From Coriobacteriaceae bacterium (lineage in GTDB: Bacteria; Actinomycetota; Coriobacteriia; Coriobacteriales; Coriobacteriaceae), in contig DAJPFV010000001.1 in the NCBI GenBank assembly GCA_025993015.1, positions 868,001 to 932,000 on the forward strand: a stretch of 64,000 nucleotides of DNA. The letters run 5' to 3'. The notes under the pieces are model-generated. The model did not search any database and was not told the DNA's origin. It was given only the letters and a program-made list of their open reading frames with translations. Both the position numbers and the translations under genes were made by a program. Position 1 is the stretch's first letter. The number at the start of each line of letters is the position of its first letter. Positions 17,374 to 26,180 of this stretch are shown piece by piece.

Positions 17374-18574
17374 ATGAACGATTTCTCCTTCTACTCCCCC
17401 ACCCGCTTTGTCTTTGGGCGAAAAGCGACCGACAAGGTTGGGGGACTCTGTCCGCCTCCGGCTACCGCTGAGCGCTCATTGTCTACGGCAGGGGTTCCGC
17501 AGTTCGCTGCGGAACGCTCGTCCGCGTGAGGGCATCGCTCGATGCCGCGGGCGTGGAGCACATCGGGCTTGGAGGGGTGCGTCCAAACCCCGAAATAGGC
17601 TTGGCACGAGAAGGCGTCGAGCTCGCACGGGCAAACGACGCCGACATCATCCTGCCCGTGGGCGGCGGCTCCGTCATGGACTGCGCGAAGGCCATCGCAC
17701 TGGGGCGGTATACGACGGCGACGTATGGGACTTCTTCCGCAAGCGCGCCGTTCCCGCCGACCGCATCGACGTCGCCTGCGTGGTGACCATCCCCGCATCC
17801 GGTTCCGAGGCCTCTAACTCCTGCGTTATCAGCAACGACGAGGAGCACCTCAAATGCAGCATTAACACGGACCTCAACCGCCCGGCCATCGCCTTCCTCG
17901 ACCCGGAGCTGACCTTCAGCCTGCCCGCCTGCCAGACCGCCGCGGGAGTGACCGACATGATCGCCCATATCATGGAGCGACTCTTCTCCGGCGAGCCCGC
18001 CGTGGGCGTAACCGACAACATCGCCTGCGGGCTAGTGCGCGCCGCGAGGGAGGCGGCGCCCAAGGTGATGGAGAACCCCGATGACTACGACGCCCGCGCC
18101 GAGATCATGTGGGTGGGTACGCTCGCCCATAACGCCCTGCGCGACGGCGATTGGACCTGCCGCGGCCTTGAGCACGAGCTATCCGCACTGGACACCAAGA
18201 TCACGCACGGCGCCGGCCTCGCCGTCATCTTCCCCGCCTGGATGCGCTACGTATGGCGAGAGCACCCTGAGCGCTTCCTGGAGTTCAGCGCCCAGGCCCT
18301 TGGCATCGAACCCATCGATTCGGACGCGGACGAGCTCGATGTGGAGGTAACCCCCGAGCAGGCAATCGAGTACGCGGTCGAAGCGACCATCGACGAGCTG
18401 CAGGATTTCTTCGTCTCGCTGGGAATGCCGCGCGCGCTATCGGAGTTCGGAGTCACCGAGGACGATATCGAAAAGATGATTCCGGGCCTCAAGATCAACC
18501 GCGGAGAGCTCTTCGGCAGCTTCAGGAAGCTCACGCTGGACAACGCGAGAAAGATTTACCGCAGCGCACTCTAG
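17374..18574 (+). pseudogene. Iron-containing alcohol dehydrogenase (YqhD/BDH type), disrupted
   Basis: The start is intact (GGAGCTCC ribosome site, then MNDFSFYSPTRFVFG). The frame shifts near 17450, an in-frame TGA occurs at 17469-17471, and a second shift occurs near 17703 between KAIALG and AVYDGDVWDF; after that the frame is open to TAG 18574. The family hallmarks GGGSVMDCAKAI (NAD(P)-binding) and the iron-ligand region GLEHELSALDTKITHGAGLAV are present but lie in different frames. With three lesions this is a pseudogene rather than a single sequencing error, although homopolymer errors at GGGGG and GGGG runs could explain the two shifts. Confidence 0.85.
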
Positions 18575-18663
18575 GAAACAGATGCCAGTCCCCCACGGGC
18601 GAGCAGCACGGCGGCCCCCGCAAACCAGAAACGGCGCCGCTCCCGCGACGCCGTCATATTCCC

Positions 18664-18739
18664 TGGTGCCCCCGGGCGGATTCGAACCGTCGACACCCGC
18701 TTTAGGAGAGCGGTGCTCTATCCCCTGAGCTACGGAGGC
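18664..18739 (-). tRNA. tRNA-Arg (anticodon CCT)
   Basis: Cloverleaf on the - strand: acceptor GCCTCCG pairs with CGGGGGC (one G-T), D-arm TAGCTCAGGGGATAGAGCA, anticodon loop CTCCTAA giving anticodon CCT, T-loop GGTTCGAATCC, and an encoded CCA at 18664-18666. A TACACT -10-like element lies about ten bases upstream of the 5' end. Confidence 0.95.
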
Positions 18740-18904
18740 ATGTTGTACTAGTGTAGCAGATTTACCCCTTTGCCATGTAGCGCATGGCCACTCATCGAGA
18801 AGGCTCTATAGCGAATAGTTTCCGAGGGCAATCCTCAATATCGGAAAGAATAACCCGGAATAACGCGAAATAATGGGACAAGCTTTCCCAACTGGCCCTC
18901 AAAA

Positions 18905-18950
18905 GGAAAATGCATCCCGGAATGAGAACAAATTCCGGGATGCATTTTCC
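18905..18950. repeat. 46-bp perfect palindrome, single copy
   Basis: Perfect 19-bp arms (GGAAAATGCATCCCGGAAT and its complement) around an 8-base loop. Same length, arm sequence and layout as the four tandem units at 43210-43440. It lies 18 bases beyond the stop of the DUF956 gene and could act as its terminator. Confidence 0.85.
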
Positions 18951-18968
18951 GCCATCTATCGCCAACGA

Positions 18969-19367
18969 TTAGCTGTCTCTGTGGAAAAGGCTCTTGATGG
19001 CAGCGGGGATGCTCTTGGCGCCCTTGGTCGTTACGTCGATAAAATCGGGCGAACGCACGAGCTTATCCTCATCGACGTACTTACGGACCGCACGAAGCGT
19101 CTCTTTGTCATCGCGCGTCGTAAACGTAAAGTGGCCGTTATCCTTGGTAAAGATGGCAAAACGCGTGATCTTCTTGGTGCCGCGCAAAACCTCGGCGGCA
19201 ATATAGTCGACCTCGTCCCACGGGATTTGAATATAATCCTCGGGATTGCGCTCGTTATAGTACTCGAACGCCTTATTGCCCACCATCACGTTACCGTGGC
19301 TGGTAAGCCCCATCAGGCAGGTTGCCGGCGTTGCCAGATCGACCGTGCTGTTCTGAGATTGCGCCAT
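18969..19367 (-). CDS. manO: DUF956 family protein (ManO-like)
   Basis: 132 residues, DUF956 family, which is found almost only at the end of mannose-type PTS operons (ManO). Visible family features are TCLMGLTSHGNVMVGN, AFEYYNERNPEDYIQIPW and a C-terminal conserved HRDS. ATG 19367 has GGAGG eleven bases upstream; an ATG at 19385 lacks a ribosome site. The function is thought to be regulatory or in operon fitness; not proved. It is last in the operon, 120 bases after manZ. Confidence 0.85.
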   Translation of the reverse strand: MAQSQNSTVDLATPATCLMGLTSHGNVMVGNKAFEYYNERNPEDYIQIPWDEVDYIAAEVLRGTKKITRFAIFTKDNGHFTFTTRDDKETLRAVRKYVDEDKLVRSPDFIDVTTKGAKSIPAAIKSLFHRDS

Positions 19368-19487
19368 ACGCGCCTCGCCCTCCAATTAAAACAATCGGAC
19401 CGCATCCAGTGTACCCACCGGGTGCGGTCCGTTTCAATGGCTCAAAAGCCCTTACCTAGCAACTCTCGGTCTTAAGCCGAAGCGTGC

Positions 19488-20408
19488 TTACATGAAGCCG
19501 CAGAAGCGACCGATGATGCCGACGGCGAAGAGAGCCAGGATGATGACGATCGGGCTAACCTTCTTCTTGAGGAGCTTGCAGACCAGCAGGGTCAGGCACA
19601 CGGCGGCAAGGCCGGGGATGAGCTGATCGAGGTTGGCCTGAAGCGTGGTGACCTTCATCTGATCAAGGGCGGTAGCACCGACGGAGTTGTACATCGTCAG
19701 CGCTTCCTTGATACCCTCGGAACCGGAAGGCAGGCTAGCCCAGTCGATAAAGGCGCCAGCAGACTGCTTGACCGTGGAGACGATCGGGGTGAAGGAAATG
19801 GACACCCAGCGCTCGACCAGGGCGCCGATGATGAACATACCCAGGATGGAAGCGCCCTCGGTGACCTTGCCCATCAGACCGCCGGAGAGGTCCTTGGCGA
19901 TAGAGGAGCCGACCTTGTAGCCAAACTCCTGCGTGTACCACAGGAAAGCGTAACGGATGATGTTCCACGCGAAGAAGAACAGCAGCGGACCGACGATGCT
20001 GCCGGACATGGCCAGGGAAGCGCCCAGAGCGCCCAGAATCGGGCGAAGGGTGAACCAGAAGACGGGGTCACCGACGCCGGCGAGCGGACCCATCATACCG
20101 ACCTTGACGCCCTGGATGGCGACGTCATCGATCGGAGCACCGTTGGCGCGCTCCTCCTCGAGGGCGAGGGTAACGCCAATGACGGGGGCGGAAACATAGG
20201 GGTGGGTGTTATAGAACTCCAGGTGGCGCTTAAGCGCGGCAATCTGGTCATCCTTGCTGGTGTAGAGCTTCTTGATCGCAGGGATCATTGCGAAGCACCA
20301 GCCGCCGTTCTGCATACGCTCGTAGTTCCACGAGCCCTGAAGGAACTGATGACGGAAGCAAACCTTCTTACGGTCAGCCTTGGTGAGCTGAATCTTGTTC
20401 TCTGCCAT
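19488..20408 (-). CDS. manZ: PTS mannose/fructose/sorbose family IID component
   Basis: 306 residues, EIID-Man family: N-terminal FRHQFLQGSWNYERMQNGGW, then VKVGMMGPLAGVGDPVFW and C-terminal membrane helices ending GIIGRFCGFM. It forms the transmembrane sugar channel with IIC. ATG 20408 is preferred to GTG 20417 because the GGAGGGG ribosome site is too close to the latter. It lies 16 bases downstream of manY. Confidence 0.95.
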   Translation of the reverse strand: MAENKIQLTKADRKKVCFRHQFLQGSWNYERMQNGGWCFAMIPAIKKLYTSKDDQIAALKRHLEFYNTHPYVSAPVIGVTLALEEERANGAPIDDVAIQGVKVGMMGPLAGVGDPVFWFTLRPILGALGASLAMSGSIVGPLLFFFAWNIIRYAFLWYTQEFGYKVGSSIAKDLSGGLMGKVTEGASILGMFIIGALVERWVSISFTPIVSTVKQSAGAFIDWASLPSGSEGIKEALTMYNSVGATALDQMKVTTLQANLDQLIPGLAAVCLTLLVCKLLKKKVSPIVIILALFAVGIIGRFCGFM

Positions 20409-20424
20409 ATGTATCACTCCCCTC

Positions 20425-21243
20425 CTACTCGTAATCGTTCAGAATGTCGCCGAGCGGGTCGCCGGAGCCACCGCCCGTGCCGCCACCCTGCTTGGCCAGA
20501 TCCTTAAGGCCAAGGTAGATGAGGGCAAGGGAGATGCCGATGAGGCCAAGGGCGATCAGCGTGAGCTGAGGGATGGCAGCAAGGACAAAGCCGAGGATGA
20601 AGAACGGCCAGGTCTCCTTGGTGGCCATCATGTTGATGACCATGGCGTAACCGACGGAAGCGACCATGCCGCCGCCGACGGCCATGCCGCCGGACAGCCA
20701 GTCGGGCATAGCGTTAAGCGCGTTGGTAACAGCCTCGGCCGGGATAACGCACAGAAGTACTGCCGGGATGGCGATACGAAGGCCCTGCATGAGGATGGCA
20801 GCGTACTGCCAGCGCTCGATGCCGGAGAAGTCGCCCTTCTCGGCGCAACCGTCCATGGCGTGAGCGATAGCGGTAGCAATGGTACGGCAGATCATGGTCA
20901 GGAACAGACCAGCGACCGACAGCGGGACGGCGACGGCGATGGCCGCGGTAACGGCCTTGGCCGAATCAGTGGCGCCACCGTTGAGGGCGAGCACCATGAT
21001 GATCGAAGAAGCGACCGAGGCCAGAGCGGCGTCAGGCGCGACGGCGGCGCCGACGTTAGCCCAGCCAAGGGCCATCATCTGGAGCGAACCGCCCAGGAGG
21101 ATGCCCTCCTGAAGGTGACCGGTTACGAGACCGATAAGCGTGCATGCCACGAGCGGCTGATGGAACTGGAACTCATCCAGAATGCCTTCCATACCGGCAA
21201 GCAACGCGACAATCGCAACAAGCAGAATAGTGATTGCAGACAT
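20425..21243 (-). CDS. manY: PTS mannose/fructose/sorbose family IIC component
   Basis: 272 residues, EIIC-Man family polytopic membrane protein with EFQFHQPLVACTLIGLVTGH and the GGSLQMMALGWANVGAAVAPD loop. The C-terminal tail is Gly-rich and ends DILNDYE. It works with IID in translocation of hexose with phosphorylation by IIAB. GGAGG precedes the start, and the gene is 18 bases downstream of manX. Confidence 0.95.
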   Translation of the reverse strand: MSAITILLVAIVALLAGMEGILDEFQFHQPLVACTLIGLVTGHLQEGILLGGSLQMMALGWANVGAAVAPDAALASVASSIIMVLALNGGATDSAKAVTAAIAVAVPLSVAGLFLTMICRTIATAIAHAMDGCAEKGDFSGIERWQYAAILMQGLRIAIPAVLLCVIPAEAVTNALNAMPDWLSGGMAVGGGMVASVGYAMVINMMATKETWPFFILGFVLAAIPQLTLIALGLIGISLALIYLGLKDLAKQGGGTGGGSGDPLGDILNDYE

Positions 21244-21261
21244 GTATCGGACCCTCCTTTA

Positions 21262-22251
21262 CTATGCTTGAGCGGCCAGTTCGGCCTTAGCTTTCTTCAA
21301 CATGGCGTCGAGATCCTCGGAGGAATCCGAAGGAACCTTGCGGACCTCGAACTTGACGCCCTTGGCCTTGAGGGCCTCGAGAGTCTTAACGTCGTCATCG
21401 CCCATGGCGACGGCGTTGGTGACGACGACCTTGCCCTTGGAGTGAGCCATGGAACCGATGTTGACTTCCTTGATGTCGACGCCGGCCTCGATGGCCTTGA
21501 GCAGATCCTGCGGGTTCTCGAAGAGCAGCATCGCCTTGGTGTCACCAAAGCGCGTGTCCTTGACGACCTCGGCCATCTTCTTGATGGGCACGACGTTGGC
21601 ATGGACTCCCGGAGGGGCAGCCTGCTCGATCATGGTCTTGCGGAGCTCGTCGTGAGCAACGCCGTCGGAAACCACGATAATGCGGTTGGGGTTGATCTGC
21701 TTGGTCCACGTGGTGGCCACCTGACCATGAAGCAGACGGGTGTCGATACGGACATGGGCAATCTTGATGTGCCCATCGCCGATGACCGTTCCCGGAGGAA
21801 TGGCGCCTGCAGGAGCAGCGGCGGCCGCAGCCGGCTTCTTCTCCTCGGGCTCCAGAGACTCGGGCTTGACGCGCACGCCAGCCTTAGCCTCAGTCACGAG
21901 ATGTTTTGCGATCGCATGTGCAGTGTTCTTTGCGTCAAAGCGCTGCGAATATGCCTCGATGAGCATAGGCAGGTTGACACCGGTGACGATAGCCCAGGAA
22001 TCGTGGCCCTCGATGAGCCCGCTGATCTGGTTGAACGGCGTGCCGCCCCACAGATCAACGAGGAAGAGCACCTGCTCCTGGTCCTCGAAGGAAGCGACTG
22101 CTTCCTCGACCTTGGCGCGGAAATCGTCGGGGCCCATGCTCGGCTCGAGCGAGACCACGGCAACAGACGGCTGATCGCCAAAGACCATCGAGCCCGTCTG
22201 CTTGATTCCAGCTGCCAAGTCCCCGTGGCTAGCAAGAACAATACTTACCAT
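21262..22251 (-). CDS. manX: PTS mannose-family IIAB fusion
   Basis: 329 residues. IIA domain at about 1-125 with phospho-accepting His9 (VLASHGDL) and DLWGGTPFN. Ala/Pro/Glu linker at about 130-155. IIB domain at about 160-329 with phospho-His175 in RIDTRLLHGQVATTW. It relays phosphate from HPr to the sugar brought by manY/manZ; the sugar is probably mannose or glucose. ATG 22251 is seven bases from GGAGG and is preferred to GTG 22254. Confidence 0.95.
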   Translation of the reverse strand: MVSIVLASHGDLAAGIKQTGSMVFGDQPSVAVVSLEPSMGPDDFRAKVEEAVASFEDQEQVLFLVDLWGGTPFNQISGLIEGHDSWAIVTGVNLPMLIEAYSQRFDAKNTAHAIAKHLVTEAKAGVRVKPESLEPEEKKPAAAAAAPAGAIPPGTVIGDGHIKIAHVRIDTRLLHGQVATTWTKQINPNRIIVVSDGVAHDELRKTMIEQAAPPGVHANVVPIKKMAEVVKDTRFGDTKAMLLFENPQDLLKAIEAGVDIKEVNIGSMAHSKGKVVVTNAVAMGDDDVKTLEALKAKGVKFEVRKVPSDSSEDLDAMLKKAKAELAAQA

Positions 22252-22588
22252 CACATAACCTCCTTTTTGTCTACGTATTTCCTACACGACATGAAAGGAG
22301 TATACCTGTTTGGATTGTGGAATTATAGCTAAATTCGCAAAAGGTTGGATTATTTGTTTAAACGTCTAAGTTTGTTACAAATTGATTACATTGCTGGTTT
22401 ACAGCTCATTGCCTGATAAAACGTGATTTGCCGATTGTTTCCAAAGACATATACAGGCGCACTGTTCGTTAAAACCGCTTTTAGGTGGATCCCAATGCGC
22501 CTGCGTGCCGCCATTTTGTTTAAACAGACATGACTTGACTAACCGAAGCAAATATGTTTAGAACTCTAGCCCATGCAGTCATTGGATG
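22252..22588 (-). promoter_or_regulatory. Upstream region of the manXYZ operon
   Basis: 337-base AT-rich gap between the divergent-looking ends of manX and hypA; both genes are on the - strand. On the - strand a perfect -10 TATAAT (22322-22327) lies about 70 bases before manX, but no good -35 lies 17 bases away, which would fit an activator-dependent promoter. TTTAAAC palindromes recur (around 22357 and 22517). No sigma-54 -24/-12 element is evident. The left part of the gap must also carry hypA transcript 3' end signals, which I cannot identify. Confidence 0.4.
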
Positions 22589-23017
22589 TTAGGCGATGTG
22601 GAGTGGGTTGGCGGCGTCGACGGCATCGGGTGCGTCGGAGAGGCCGTCAGGAGCAGCGTCTGCCGGGTCCTCGTCGGGAGTCTCGATCTGTTTGATCATT
22701 ACCTCTTGGCCCTGCAGCAAATAGGTCTCGCCGCTACCGCAATGGGGACAGGTCTTGCCGTGCTCGACCGTCGCGTAGTCGCAGCCGCACGCCTCGCAAT
22801 GTGTCACGGCCTCGACGGGCTCCACGATAAGCTCCGCGCCCTGCGCGATAGGCTTTTTATCTGCTGCCCAGCGCCAAGCGTCGAGCAGCAAGTCGGGAAC
22901 GACGCCCGAGACCTCGCCCAGTAGCAACGTCACGCTCGAAACGCGACGCACGCCATGAGCGCGCGCCACATTCTCGACATCGCGAATGATGTGGTAAACG
23001 ATTCCCAATTCATGCAA
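22589..23017 (-). CDS. hypA: [NiFe]-hydrogenase nickel metallochaperone HypA
   Basis: 142 residues beginning MHELG; the N-terminal Met-His-Glu is the nickel site of HypA. The zinc site is CEAC...CPHC at about 72-92. The start codon is TTG (23017), fixed by the conserved MHE motif. It delivers Ni to HypB or directly to the hydrogenase large subunit. The C-terminus has an extra acidic Asp/Ala-rich tail of about 30 residues. It stands alone, 30 kb from nikR and hypFCDE in this window. Confidence 0.92.
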   Translation of the reverse strand: MHELGIVYHIIRDVENVARAHGVRRVSSVTLLLGEVSGVVPDLLLDAWRWAADKKPIAQGAELIVEPVEAVTHCEACGCDYATVEHGKTCPHCGSGETYLLQGQEVMIKQIETPDEDPADAAPDGLSDAPDAVDAANPLHIA

Positions 23018-23060
23018 GGTAGAAACCTTTCAACAACGGTTGATGCGATGTCAGCCAAAC

Positions 23061-23210
23061 GTCAGCGAGCGGCGATCCAGGTGCCCCAGGTTGCCCCGAA
23101 ACAAGGCGTCCGCTGGGCTTTTGCCCGCGGCGCCGAAGTTGAGGGGCAAGATGGGGTGCTTGGGCGCCGCGCAGCGTCGGCAGTGCCGCCGTTCGTTAGA
23201 ACGGCGGAAC
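23061..23210. repeat. Structured intergenic element, copy A (150 bp)
   Basis: Two-part structure right after the stop of the oxidoreductase gene (- strand). Part 1 is a hairpin at 23183-23210 (CCGCCGTTC, loop GTTA, GAACGGCGG). Next is the conserved GCAGCGTC. Part 2 is a long outer stem (GGTGCCCCAGGTTGCCCC region with GGGGCAAGATGGGGTGC) around an inner hairpin flanked by AAACAAGGCG and CGCCGAAGTTGA. It ends at GTCAGCGA. The same order of blocks occurs at 38489-38636 and 59943-60090. Confidence 0.8.
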
Positions 23211-23214
23211 CTCA

Positions 23215-25992
23215 TTACTTGCGACCGAACTTGATTTTGATTGCACGCTTTAGAGCGTACTTGCCGAGGCTTGGGAGCTTTTGCTCGTATTTGACCATCG
23301 TGGAGCACTCGGGGCGGTCGCGATCCAGATGGATGGCGTCAAACGCGCACTTGGTGGTGCACAGGCCGCAGCCAATGCACTTGTTGGGGTCGACGATCGA
23401 GGCGCCGCAGCCCAGGCAGCGGGCGGTCTCGGCGCGCACCTGCTCCTCGGTAAAGGTCTCAACATACTCGCTAAACGGCGCAGCCTTCTCGCGTTCGCGG
23501 TCCACATGCGCAACCTCGCGGCTCGCGTTGTCGTAGCTCTCGAGCACAACGTCGTTGCGGTCGAGCGCGGTGTAGCGGCGCTGGTTGCGGCCGATGGTGA
23601 GCGTGGAGCCCGGCTGCACAAAGCGATGGATGGACACGGCGGCCTCGTGGCCGGCGGCGATGGCATCGATGGCAAAGCTCGGACCGGTGTAGACGTCGCC
23701 TCCCACAAAGATGTCGGGCTCAGCGGTCTGATAGGTCTGGGGATCGGCAAGGGCGCCCTGGCCGCGGCCAAGCTCCACCTTGGAGCCAGCCAGCAGGTCG
23801 CCCCACACAATGGACTGGCCAATCGACATGACGACGCGGTCGGCATCGACACGGCGCAGATCGTTCTCGTCGTACTCGGGCGCAAAACGGCCCTCGTCGT
23901 CAAAGACACGCGTGCAGCGCTTGAAGGTGATACCGCACACACGGCCGGTCTCGTCCAGATGGACCTCCTTGGGGCCCCAGCTGCAGCTGATGTGCGCGCC
24001 GTCCTCGATGGCCTCGCGACGCTCCTCCTCGCTCGCGGGCATCTGGGCCTCGCTCTCCAGGCAGAACATCTCAACGTGCTCGGAGCCCAGGCGGCAGGCG
24101 TTGCGGGCCACGTCGATGGCCACGTTGCCGCCGCCCACCACGATGGTGCGGCCGGGCAACGCGTCGATCTTGCCACTGTTGACCTCGCGCAAGAAGTCGA
24201 CGGCCACGGTCACGTCCTCGGCATCCTCGCCCGGAATACCGGCAAGGCGGCCACCCTGGCAGCCAATAGCCACGTAGAAGGCCTTAAAGCCCTGCTCGCG
24301 CAGCTCGTCGAGCGTCACATCGCGACCGACCTCCACGCCATAGCGGAACTCGGCGCCCATCAGGCGAATGACCTCGACCTCCGCCTCGATAACATCCTTC
24401 TGCAGCTTAAAGCTGGGAATGCCGTAGGTGAGCATGCCACCCGGGCGCTCGTTTTTCTCGAACACGACGGGTTTATAGCCCTTCTCGGCCAGATAGAAGG
24501 CGCAGGACAGACCGGCCGGACCGGCGCCGATGATGGCAATCTTCTGATCGAAGCCGCCGGCGCGCGTCGGCGTCACCACGGGCGGAACGTAGCGGGTCGC
24601 GGCGTCCAGATCGCGCTGGGCGATAAACTTCTTGACCTCGTCGATAGCCACGGCGGCGTCCACACGGCCGCGGGTGCAGGCATCCTCACAGCGGCGGTTG
24701 CACACACGGCCGCAGATAGCGGGCAGCGGGTTCTCGCGCTTAATGAGTGCTAGGGCCTCGTCATAGCGACCCTGAGCCGCGAGCTTCAAATAGCCCTGAA
24801 CGGCAACGTGCGCGGGGCAGGCCGTCTTGCAGGGAGCGGTGCCGGACTCATGCGTCTCGATGCGGTTGTCGTTGCGGTAGTTGGGCGACCACTTGGTGTG
24901 ATCCCATTTGGTGGCATCGGGCAGCTCCTGGCGCGGATACTCGGGCACGCGGCCGCCGGCCTTTTTGCTGCAGAGCTTCTGGCCCAGTTTGGCGGCGCCG
25001 GCCGGACACACCTCAACGCAGCGACCGCAGGCCACGCACTTGTCCTTCTCGACCTTGGCGACATAGGCCGAGCGCGACAGGTTGGGCGTGTTGAACAGCT
25101 GCGAGGTGCGCAGGGCATAGCACACGTTGACGTTGCAGTTGCAGATGGCGAAGATCTTGTTCTCGCCGTCAATGTTGGTAATCTGGTGCACAAAGCCGTT
25201 GTCCTCGGCCTGGCGCAGGATGTCGTAAACCTCGTCGCGCGTTACATAATGGCCGCGGTCGGTCTCGACCACGTAGTCGGCCATATCGCCCACGGCGATG
25301 CACCAATCGGCCGGGTCGTCGGCGCAGCCCTCACCCATCACGCGACGGCTCGCGCGGCAGCTGCAGGTGCTAGCGGCATATTTGCCATCGTATTTGTCGA
25401 GCCAATGCTCGATATGCTCGATCGGCACCGAGGTGCTCGAAGCATCGATAGCCTTCTCGACCGGAATGACGTGCATGCCGATACCGGCGCCTCCGGGCGG
25501 CACCATCGGCGTAGCCTTGGACAGCGGGCCTTTGGATGCCTGTTCAAAGAACTTGGCGTAGACCGGGTGCTCTTCGAGCTGGCTCACGCGCATGTTGAGG
25601 AACTCGGCAGAGCCCGGCACCAGCATGGGCAGCACCCACTGCTTGGCGCGCTCGGGGTTTTCCCAGTTGTACTCGAGCAGACCCGTGTAGCTCATGTCGT
25701 CGAGCATCTTCTCGATATCGGCCTCGGGCATGCCGGTGAGCTTGACCATCTCGGGCAGCGTATAGGGACGGCGCATCTTCATCTTGCAGAGCACTTCGGC
25801 CTGCTCGTCGGTTGCGGCCTCGGCAAACGACCAGTACTCGTAGCCCAGCAGCTCGTCGCGATGCAGCAGACGGTTGGTGCAGTGCTCACACAGTTTGACG
25901 ATTGCCTCGCGCGGATGCTCCGGCAGCGGCGGCACGAACTCCGAACCGATGTCGGGCTCGGTGTAGCTAATTCCCGGTCCGTTGAGAATCAT
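23215..25992 (-). CDS. FAD/NAD(P)-dependent oxidoreductase with multiple Fe-S domains (GltD-like)
   Basis: 925 residues. The N-terminal third carries many Cys (CEHCTN; CSCRASRR; CNCNVNVC) and a 4Fe-4S motif CVACGRCVEVCP. The middle is a GltD-type Fe-S domain (CGRVCNRRCEDAC) followed by two Rossmann folds, IIGAGPAGLSCAFYLAEKG for FAD and VVGGGNVAIDVARNA for NAD(P)H. The C-terminus adds CLGCGASI and CIGCGLCTTKC ferredoxin clusters. GltB is absent nearby, so this is unlikely to be glutamate synthase; it looks like a soluble NAD(P)H:acceptor or ferredoxin oxidoreductase. ATG 25992 follows AGAAGGGA. A divergent TetR gene with operator-like palindromes suggests it is regulated by a small ligand. 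Confidence 0.85.
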   Translation of the reverse strand: MILNGPGISYTEPDIGSEFVPPLPEHPREAIVKLCEHCTNRLLHRDELLGYEYWSFAEAATDEQAEVLCKMKMRRPYTLPEMVKLTGMPEADIEKMLDDMSYTGLLEYNWENPERAKQWVLPMLVPGSAEFLNMRVSQLEEHPVYAKFFEQASKGPLSKATPMVPPGGAGIGMHVIPVEKAIDASSTSVPIEHIEHWLDKYDGKYAASTCSCRASRRVMGEGCADDPADWCIAVGDMADYVVETDRGHYVTRDEVYDILRQAEDNGFVHQITNIDGENKIFAICNCNVNVCYALRTSQLFNTPNLSRSAYVAKVEKDKCVACGRCVEVCPAGAAKLGQKLCSKKAGGRVPEYPRQELPDATKWDHTKWSPNYRNDNRIETHESGTAPCKTACPAHVAVQGYLKLAAQGRYDEALALIKRENPLPAICGRVCNRRCEDACTRGRVDAAVAIDEVKKFIAQRDLDAATRYVPPVVTPTRAGGFDQKIAIIGAGPAGLSCAFYLAEKGYKPVVFEKNERPGGMLTYGIPSFKLQKDVIEAEVEVIRLMGAEFRYGVEVGRDVTLDELREQGFKAFYVAIGCQGGRLAGIPGEDAEDVTVAVDFLREVNSGKIDALPGRTIVVGGGNVAIDVARNACRLGSEHVEMFCLESEAQMPASEEERREAIEDGAHISCSWGPKEVHLDETGRVCGITFKRCTRVFDDEGRFAPEYDENDLRRVDADRVVMSIGQSIVWGDLLAGSKVELGRGQGALADPQTYQTAEPDIFVGGDVYTGPSFAIDAIAAGHEAAVSIHRFVQPGSTLTIGRNQRRYTALDRNDVVLESYDNASREVAHVDREREKAAPFSEYVETFTEEQVRAETARCLGCGASIVDPNKCIGCGLCTTKCAFDAIHLDRDRPECSTMVKYEQKLPSLGKYALKRAIKIKFGRK

Positions 25993-26084
25993 GTTTGTCC
26001 CTTCTCTTGCCGCAGCCCGACGAGGCCGCAGCGCCCCTCTTTTTTTGCAGGCCGGGCATGCCCCATGCCGTTCACCCGCCATTG

Positions 26085-26122
26085 TTGACATTGTGTCAAA
26101 AATAGTATTGACGAACCGTCAA
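26085..26122. promoter_or_regulatory. Two TetR-type operator palindromes
   Basis: Palindrome 1: TTGACA-TTG-TGTCAA (26085-26099). Palindrome 2: TTGACG-AAC-CGTCAA (26108-26122). The centres are 23 bp apart, on the same face of the helix. They lie in the divergent gap between the oxidoreductase and the TetR gene, as expected for an autoregulated TetR controlling both directions. Confidence 0.65.
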
Positions 26123-26180
26123 CAATATTCAAGACTGTTAGGCGAACGGTCAGGCAAAAGAGGATGAAAGGCGGCAAAAC

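Noticed and set aside
18664..18739. tRNA-Arg as attachment site of an integrated element
   Set aside because: No integrase gene and no duplicated tRNA 3' end found nearby.
23281..24753. Long + strand frame (490 codons) opposite the Fe-S oxidoreductase
   Set aside because: Antisense to clear FAD and ferredoxin motifs; no recognisable domain.
23215..25992. Glutamate synthase small subunit
   Set aside because: The GltD-like core is there, but the protein has extra Fe-S domains at both ends and no gltB neighbour.
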